The position numbers and the translations under genes were made by a program. Positions 41,467 to 44,466 of a stretch of DNA of 44,466 nt are shown here, one piece after another. Each line of letters begins with the position of its first letter. Position 1 is the first letter of the stretch. The notes under the pieces are model-generated. The model saw nothing but the letters and a program-made list of their open reading frames with translations, was not told the origin of the DNA and made no database searches. This stretch comes from Bacilli bacterium (GTDB lineage: Bacteria > Bacillota_I > Bacilli_A > ML615J-28 > CAG-698): contig JAEDHQ010000009.1 in assembly GCA_016296945.1 (NCBI GenBank), forward strand, positions 1 through 44,466, in the 5' to 3' direction.

Positions 41467-41499
41467 GAAAAAAAATAGAAAAAAGTGTAATTTTTTCTA
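41467..41499 (-). terminator. Hairpin with U8 just below a promoter
   Basis: TAGAAAAAA/TTTTTTCTA gives a 9-bp stem with a 6-nt loop, followed by T8 on the minus strand. It can terminate the upstream gene. It also lies only about ten bases after the expected start of the promoter at 41511-41538, so it could attenuate the membrane HTH gene. Confidence 0.7.
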
Positions 41500-41510
41500 T
41501 TTTAGCAATT

Positions 41511-41538
41511 ATTATAGTTATTTATTTTTATTTGTCAA
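41511..41538 (-). promoter_or_regulatory. Promoter overlapping the end of the upstream gene
   Basis: TTGACA (41533-41538), a 16-bp spacer and TATAAT (41511-41516). The -35 is formed by the last codons of the gene at 41528-41977. It would drive the membrane HTH gene through the U8 hairpin. Confidence 0.6.
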
Positions 41539-41977
41539 ATGTTTTTTTACATTCTTTGTCCAACTTCCTATATTGTGTCTTTACATATCTTATTTCTTCA
41601 GTTGCCCAATTATTAGTTAAATTAAGTTTATGCACCAAATAGTCATATTTAGGTAGCCATTTATCAAAATATTCTTCATATTGTAGTCTAGTTTTGCCTA
41701 CACCATTATGCACATCACTAGCAAAATTTAATATTTTCTCTCTTATATCATGATATTCTTTTTCTAAATTGATTTGTTCCAATTCATCTTGTCTTTCCAT
41801 TACTTTATCTACTTTTTTATCTAAATTTTCTATTTTATTTATAATTTCTTCTCTACCAAACAATTTTGTTAAAGGTTTCCACTTAATTTTTTGGGTTTTT
41901 TCTATTAAACCTAGCACTCCTGCTAACATTGAAGTAATTACTATTATTAGACTTGAAATTGTGTTAATTTGCTCCAT
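41528..41977 (-). CDS. Membrane-anchored coiled-coil phage protein
   Basis: The 149-residue protein has an N-terminal membrane span (IISSLIIVITSMLAGVLGLI-like, about 6-25), a coiled coil (about 45-70), and a helical domain with REKILNFASDVHNGVGKTRLQYEEYFD. This last part is recalled from small Firmicutes phage proteins often placed near holins. It could be an accessory lysis or membrane protein. Confidence 0.65.
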   Translation of the reverse strand: MEQINTISSLIIVITSMLAGVLGLIEKTQKIKWKPLTKLFGREEIINKIENLDKKVDKVMERQDELEQINLEKEYHDIREKILNFASDVHNGVGKTRLQYEEYFDKWLPKYDYLVHKLNLTNNWATEEIRYVKTQYRKLDKECKKTFDK

Positions 41978-42013
41978 ATTAAAGCCCCTTTGTTAGTGTA
42001 TTTTTTCATAATA

Positions 42014-42042
42014 AATATACCATTAAAGAGATTTATTGTCAA
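42014..42042 (-). promoter_or_regulatory. Promoter for the membrane coiled-coil gene
   Basis: TTGACA (42037-42042), a 17-bp spacer ending in TGG, and TATATT (42014-42019). It lies in the gap below the gene at 42050. Confidence 0.78.
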
Positions 42043-42049
42043 ATTAGGA

Positions 42050-42349
42050 CTATTTGTTATTTTTTTCTATTTTTACTTGAAAATTGCACCATTCTTCATA
42101 AGAATATTCCATTGTTGACCTATCACAACAATTATTTATATATTCCCACATAATTGTCTTTATTGGGTTATATTTGAATTGCCTAATCAAGCATAATTGT
42201 TGGAAGAAATACCATTTATAAATCGTTTTATAGTCAAGTGGTAGTTCATTATATTGAGATTTTATATATTCTATATTGTTATACAATTCTTTTATGTCAA
42301 CAAAGAATAAACTTTCTAATGGTTTTAGTAAATCTACACCCTTTTTCAT
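42050..42349 (-). CDS. 99-residue hypothetical protein
   Basis: A helical, aromatic-rich protein (LDYKTIYKWYFFQQLCLIRQF ... CCDRSTMEYSYEEWCNF) with several cysteines. It overlaps the HNH-like gene upstream by four bases. No family is recognised. Confidence 0.65.
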   Translation of the reverse strand: MKKGVDLLKPLESLFFVDIKELYNNIEYIKSQYNELPLDYKTIYKWYFFQQLCLIRQFKYNPIKTIMWEYINNCCDRSTMEYSYEEWCNFQVKIEKNNK

Positions 42350-42756
42350 ATCTTTATTCTATCTCTTATAAATTTTTCCTTTATAAGACACTTTCCTTTG
42401 CTATTTCTATCGCTACAATGCTCTTTTTCAAAGTATTCCAAATAATCTCTAATTTTTCTTAAATTTTCAATGTCTAATTTGCCTTTTAAGTTCTCATCTA
42501 TCAATTGTAGGGTAATAAGGTCATATATTTCTATGTCTTTATGCTCAATTATGTGTATATAGTCATGAGAGGTTTGCCTAACCAATATAGAACCATTCTC
42601 CCATGTCCTTTTTCCACCATTTCTCTTTGGTATTTTAGTATGATGATAGGACAAATCGTTAATATTATGTATTCTATACCCCATAAAGTCATGATTTAAC
42701 CTATCTAATTTGTAAAATTCATACATAGACCTAGTTAGATATTGCATAATCTTCAC
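42346..42756 (-). CDS. HNH-nuclease-like protein
   Basis: The 136-residue protein has a His-rich core (LSYHHTKIPKRNGGKRTWEN then SHDYIHIIE, about 36-72) that resembles the HNH-type fold of many Clostridia phage proteins, followed by a helical tail. It lacks the NUMOD modules of the homing enzymes here, so it may act in DNA packaging or processing instead. Confidence 0.6.
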   Translation of the reverse strand: MKIMQYLTRSMYEFYKLDRLNHDFMGYRIHNINDLSYHHTKIPKRNGGKRTWENGSILVRQTSHDYIHIIEHKDIEIYDLITLQLIDENLKGKLDIENLRKIRDYLEYFEKEHCSDRNSKGKCLIKEKFIRDRIKI

Positions 42757-42887
42757 CTAATATTGAATTTGGAGATTATCTCATCCCACAATTCTTCCTT
42801 ATTTTCTACTAATTTAAAAGAAAAAAAGGCAATAAACCCCATACAAGTCATTGCCAAAAGCCCAATTACTACACCTAGAAGTTCCAT
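42753..42887 (-). CDS. 44-residue single-span membrane peptide
   Basis: It begins MELLGVVIGLLAMTCMGFIA (one transmembrane helix) and ends in a charged tail (VENKEELWDEIISKF). ATG 42887 follows AGGTGATGACT, and TGA overlaps the next gene. The function is unknown. Confidence 0.65.
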   Translation of the reverse strand: MELLGVVIGLLAMTCMGFIAFFSFKLVENKEELWDEIISKFNIR

Positions 42888-42904
42888 AGTCATCACCTAC
42901 TATT

Positions 42905-42924
42905 AATATACCACAAATTGTCAA
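42905..42924 (-). promoter_or_regulatory. Promoter-like elements with an 8-bp spacer
   Basis: TTGACA (42919-42924) and TGG-TATATT (42905-42910) are both good boxes but are only 8 bp apart, nine fewer than in the other promoters here. It is probably a promoter damaged by deletion. The downstream genes may depend on readthrough or on a weaker -35 at TTGTAT, 17 bp from the -10. Confidence 0.4.
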
Positions 42925-42933
42925 ATTATACAA

Positions 42934-42962
42934 CAAAAAAAGGGCATAAACGAGATATGCCC
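42934..42962 (-). terminator. Terminator of noncoding RNA 1
   Basis: GGGCATA/TATGCCC gives a 7-bp GC-rich stem with a 7-nt loop, followed by T7 on the minus strand. Confidence 0.85.
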
Positions 42963-43089
42963 ATATACCAGAAAGGAGGTGTTGTCATGCCATGAAAATC
43001 AAATCATAGAGTTATGTGGAATATAAAACTCTCGCATGAAAACCGAATAACGAAAACATATCAAAACTATTATTCCAATAGTTTGATAC
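42935..43089 (-). ncRNA. Noncoding RNA 1: anti-SD-containing small RNA
   Basis: This is a unit of about 155 nt between a perfect promoter and a strong terminator, with no minus-strand gene. Hairpin 1 is a 12-bp stem (UAUCAAACUAUU with one bulge) with loop GGAAU. Hairpin 2 is AGAGUU/AACUCU with a loop containing UAUUCC, complementary to loop 1, so a kissing interaction is possible. An unpaired segment before the terminator (42970-42981) reads CACCUCCUUUCU, identical to the 3' end of Firmicutes 16S rRNA. It could pair with ribosome-binding sites of mRNAs. Confidence 0.72.
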
Positions 43090-43095
43090 AACTTT

Positions 43096-43124
43096 ATTAT
43101 ACCAAAGCCCCCTATTATTGTCAA
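43096..43124 (-). promoter_or_regulatory. Promoter of noncoding RNA 1
   Basis: TTGACA (43119-43124), a 17-bp spacer ending in TGG, and TATAAT (43096-43101): full consensus plus extended -10, probably one of the strongest promoters in the genome. Confidence 0.85.
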
Positions 43125-43129
43125 ATTAC

Positions 43130-43159
43130 ACAAAAAAGAAAAAGCACCTATTAAGTGCC
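43130..43159 (-). terminator. Terminator of noncoding RNA 2
   Basis: The minus strand GCACUU-AAU-AGGUGC forms a 6-bp stem with one G-U pair, followed by a T-rich tract (TTTTTCTTTTTTG). Confidence 0.75.
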
Positions 43160-43657
43160 TTTCAAAGTGATTGAATTGAGTATTAAAAACAAAAACAAGT
43201 ACCTATTGTGTCTTATAGATACTGTCTAGCAATATAATCACAGGTTTTACCAATAGTCTAAAAGAATAATAGAAAGGAAAGACTATATTATGAAAGAATA
43301 TATCACTAGACACTACCTACAAGGCAGTGTTTATCAAATGAAAGTGAAGTTATAATAGGCATCTTATATGACACCATATCAAGTAATATACCCATGCATC
43401 TTATACCAAAATATATTACTCAATATGCTACCATTAAGGTAGCCAACATAAAACAATTAGAAGTGAGTACCTCTTATGGGTACTGTACCAATATCTATTC
43501 TTGAGAACTTTGTTATAGTTAGCCCTTACAAAGTTAAAGTGTCGCATTGACCTAGACTTACTACTCTCTCATAAATATCAGTACACTACTCATAAAAAGT
43601 AGTGTTTTATGTTAAATCAGCAATTGTGTTGAAGTTTAGGTGGTGTACCTTGACTTC
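43137..43657 (-). ncRNA. Noncoding RNA 2: large ornate RNA (about 520 nt)
   Basis: It lies between a strong promoter and a terminator with no credible gene. Local helices include ACACUACU/AGUAGUGU (43583-43605), AACUUUG/CAAAGUU (43506-43535), AGUACC/GGUACU (43466-43484), GCUACC/GGUAGC (43427-43443), AGUAAUAUA/UAUAUUACU (43382-43420), ACACUGCC/GGUAGUGU (near 43310-43331, one G-U), AUAGUCU/AGACUAU (43253-43286) and GUAUCUAU/AUAGGUAC (near 43199-43222, one G-U). The G-U pairs fit only the minus-strand RNA. Size, phage setting and ornate fold recall ROOL- or GOLLD-type RNAs, but membership is untested. Confidence 0.7.
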
Positions 43658-43663
43658 ACCCTA

Positions 43664-43692
43664 ATAATACCACATTATCACCCATTTGTCAA
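43664..43692 (-). promoter_or_regulatory. Promoter of noncoding RNA 2
   Basis: TTGACA (43687-43692), a 17-bp spacer ending in TGG, and TATTAT (43664-43669). Confidence 0.8.
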
Positions 43693-43747
43693 TAATAAAA
43701 GATATTAAAACTACTCAAGCAATTACCCTCTTTCATTTTAATATCTC
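43690..43747 (-). terminator. Terminator of noncoding RNA 3
   Basis: AGATATTAAAA/TTTTAATATCT gives an 11-bp stem with a 25-nt loop, followed by TTTTATTATT on the minus strand. A 15-codon frame (MKEGNCLSSFNIFYY, ATG 43736) behind AGGAGAT runs through the stem. Confidence 0.6.
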
Positions 43748-43883
43748 CTATACAACCATTAATGAAATCGTCATTCCATTAGTTAGAACGAAACCTACTT
43801 CCCTTTGAGATGAAAAGCACTTCTCGTAAGATTTATCACCTAAAGGTTGCCAAATCTTTGCCTCCAACCATTCAATTAAATGT
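43695..43883 (-). ncRNA. Noncoding RNA 3 (about 190 nt)
   Basis: It starts at a perfect promoter overlapping the metalloprotease stop and ends at the long hairpin at 43699-43747. Helices include GAUUU/AAAUC enclosing ACCU/AGGU, GAGA/UCUC, and AAUGGAAU/AUUUCAUU with loop GACG and one G-U pair. It holds a GGUUGGAGG segment near the 5' end. No gene longer than the 15-codon frame was found. It could alternatively be the leader of that micropeptide. Confidence 0.55.
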
Positions 43884-43889
43884 ACTTTA

Positions 43890-43918
43890 ATTATATCATT
43901 AACCAAAATACTTGTCAA
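43890..43918 (-). promoter_or_regulatory. Promoter of noncoding RNA 3
   Basis: TTGACA (43913-43918), a 17-bp spacer ending in TGA, and TATAAT (43890-43895): full consensus with extended -10. The -35 lies within the last codons of the metalloprotease gene. Confidence 0.8.
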
Positions 43919-44231
43919 TTACTCCCTTTATAAATTCATGACTTGCACTTATTGTATCACATAAAGCATCTTCACTATAACTTGTATAACTTGAACCCAT
44001 AGACCACAACCAACAATGCCCTAACTCATGTATCAATGTTTGTCTTTTTTGCTCCTTACACAATATCTTATTCAAATATATCTTTTGCTCACATGGATTT
44101 GTAAACCCATAACAAAACATATCTTCCCTTATTTCTTCATTTTGTTGCCTACCTAATTCTCTTCTTATTTCGTGAAATTCTTTATTCTCATATTCTTCTA
44201 TCTCCCATTCTAAATTGTTTATTTTAAATCT
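43899..44231 (-). CDS. ImmA/IrrE-type metalloprotease, orphan
   Basis: The 110-residue protein has a zinc-peptidase HExxH motif (LIHELGHCW, H69-H73) and acidic candidates for a third ligand about 20 residues on (SEDALCDTISASHEF). ImmA/IrrE enzymes cut phage or mobile-element repressors. The usual adjacent HTH repressor is absent, so it may act on a host or resident-phage repressor. ATG 44231 follows AGGAGGGAAGAG. A SprT-like assignment is possible but less likely given its size. Confidence 0.72.
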   Translation of the reverse strand, partial: RFKINNLEWEIEEYENKEFHEIRRELGRQQNEEIREDMFCYGFTNPCEQKIYLNKILCKEQKRQTLIHELGHCWLWSMGSSYTSYSEDALCDTISASHEFIKGVIDKYFG

Positions 44232-44466
44232 CATCTCTTCCCTCCTGACCCTATTATGCACCAACTTTATTTTTTTTGCGAGTTGTGTGAGAGGGTAATA
44301 GGGCTACATTCCAAAAGTGTTTTGGGTGCTGGGTAAGGGTTCAAGGTTCATTATTGAATAATATCATACATTGAACTACACATAATTTAGCCATGATATA
44401 GTGGGGAAAAATTCAGACTTTTTTATATCTTTTTTATGGTATAGGACTATAAAAAAACGAACTAAT
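44232..44466. other. Gene-free region with leader structure at the window end
   Basis: No convincing gene or consensus promoter is present. The minus strand has a long-range stem CCCTATTA/TAATAGGG that closes over CAACT/AGTTG just upstream of the metalloprotease ribosome site, and a small hairpin CCAAAA-CAC-TTTTGG near 44310-44325. If the genome is circular, transcription from the repeat-array promoter would cross this region into the metalloprotease gene. Confidence 0.5.

Noticed and set aside
42969..43010. Type I toxin mRNA on the plus strand opposite RNA 1
   Set aside because: The plus strand has a perfect AGAAAGGAGGTG site, but the frames behind it encode only 2 to 5 residues, and no hydrophobic toxin frame or plus promoter was found.
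43014..43150. 44-codon plus-strand frame MWNIKLSHEN...
   Set aside because: It has no ribosome site and crosses the RNA 1 promoter and RNA 2 terminator in antisense; chance is the better explanation.
43293..43358. 21-codon plus-strand frame MKEYITRHYLQGSVYQ... behind AGAAAGGAAAG
   Set aside because: It is antisense to RNA 2 and no plus-strand promoter was found. Its apparent ribosome site is the complement of an RNA 2 segment. It could still be a real micropeptide but is not supported.
1..44466. Genetic code 4 (TGA as Trp)
   Set aside because: Trp is encoded by TGG in conserved genes such as terL, and TGA stops overlap downstream ATGs (for example at 3961). Only the RHH gene extension hints otherwise.

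Overview
The window reads as the genome, or nearly the whole genome, of a siphovirus that infects a low-GC Gram-positive bacterium. It is very AT-rich (about a quarter G+C by eye). Genes start behind strong AGGAGG-type ribosome sites, and promoters match the sigma-A consensus TTGACA-17-TATAAT, often with a TGn extension. TGG encodes Trp and TGA is used as a stop, so code 11 fits and a Mycoplasma-type code does not. An M23-type lysin implies a host with peptidoglycan. A gut member of the Bacilli or Clostridia is the likeliest host, but the sequence alone does not fix it. Almost everything is on the minus strand, so the genome reads right to left. The last bases could join the first, but circularity cannot be proved here.

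Layout in transcription order. (1) 34.5-17.5 kb is the packaging and structural block: small and large terminase, portal, scaffold, major capsid, connectors, tail proteins, a tail assembly chaperone with a canonical -1 frameshift, tape measure, tail hub, receptor-binding candidate, holin and M23 lysin. Terminators sit after terL and after the lysin. (2) 17.5-9.25 kb is an early replication and recombination operon from its own promoter: small regulators, replication initiator, helicase loader, Rad50-like ATPase, DNA methyltransferase, RecT, MBL hydrolase and an SSB-like protein. (3) 9.25-0.2 kb is a tyrosine integrase with its own promoter, followed by about 25 small overlapping accessory genes, including MazG-like, ThyX-like and PAPS-reductase-like enzymes, zinc ribbons and coiled-coil proteins. 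(4) 1-180 is a 36-bp tandem repeat array at a consensus promoter. (5) 44.2-35 kb holds an orphan ImmA/IrrE-type metalloprotease, a gene-free 1-kb block of predicted noncoding RNA genes, small membrane genes, a membrane protein with an AgrB-like signature and a C-terminal helix-turn-helix, late accessory genes, three homing-type HNH genes and a tRNA-Cys. Only two real genes are on the plus strand: a RecU-like resolvase and one HNH gene.

The most notable part is 42.93-43.92 kb. Three consecutive transcription units lack a convincing gene, and each has a near-perfect promoter and an intrinsic terminator. Unit 1 (about 155 nt) carries 12 nt identical to the Firmicutes 16S rRNA 3' end (anti-Shine-Dalgarno) and two hairpins whose loops are complementary. 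Unit 2 (about 520 nt) has at least nine local helices, some using G-U pairs that only work in the minus-strand RNA. Unit 3 is about 190 nt. A separate plus-strand leader at 38.69-38.78 kb has two long interleaved helices (14 and 23 bp) that pair fully, with only G-U wobbles. These RNAs are the best candidates here for an undescribed system; the functions proposed for them are inference.
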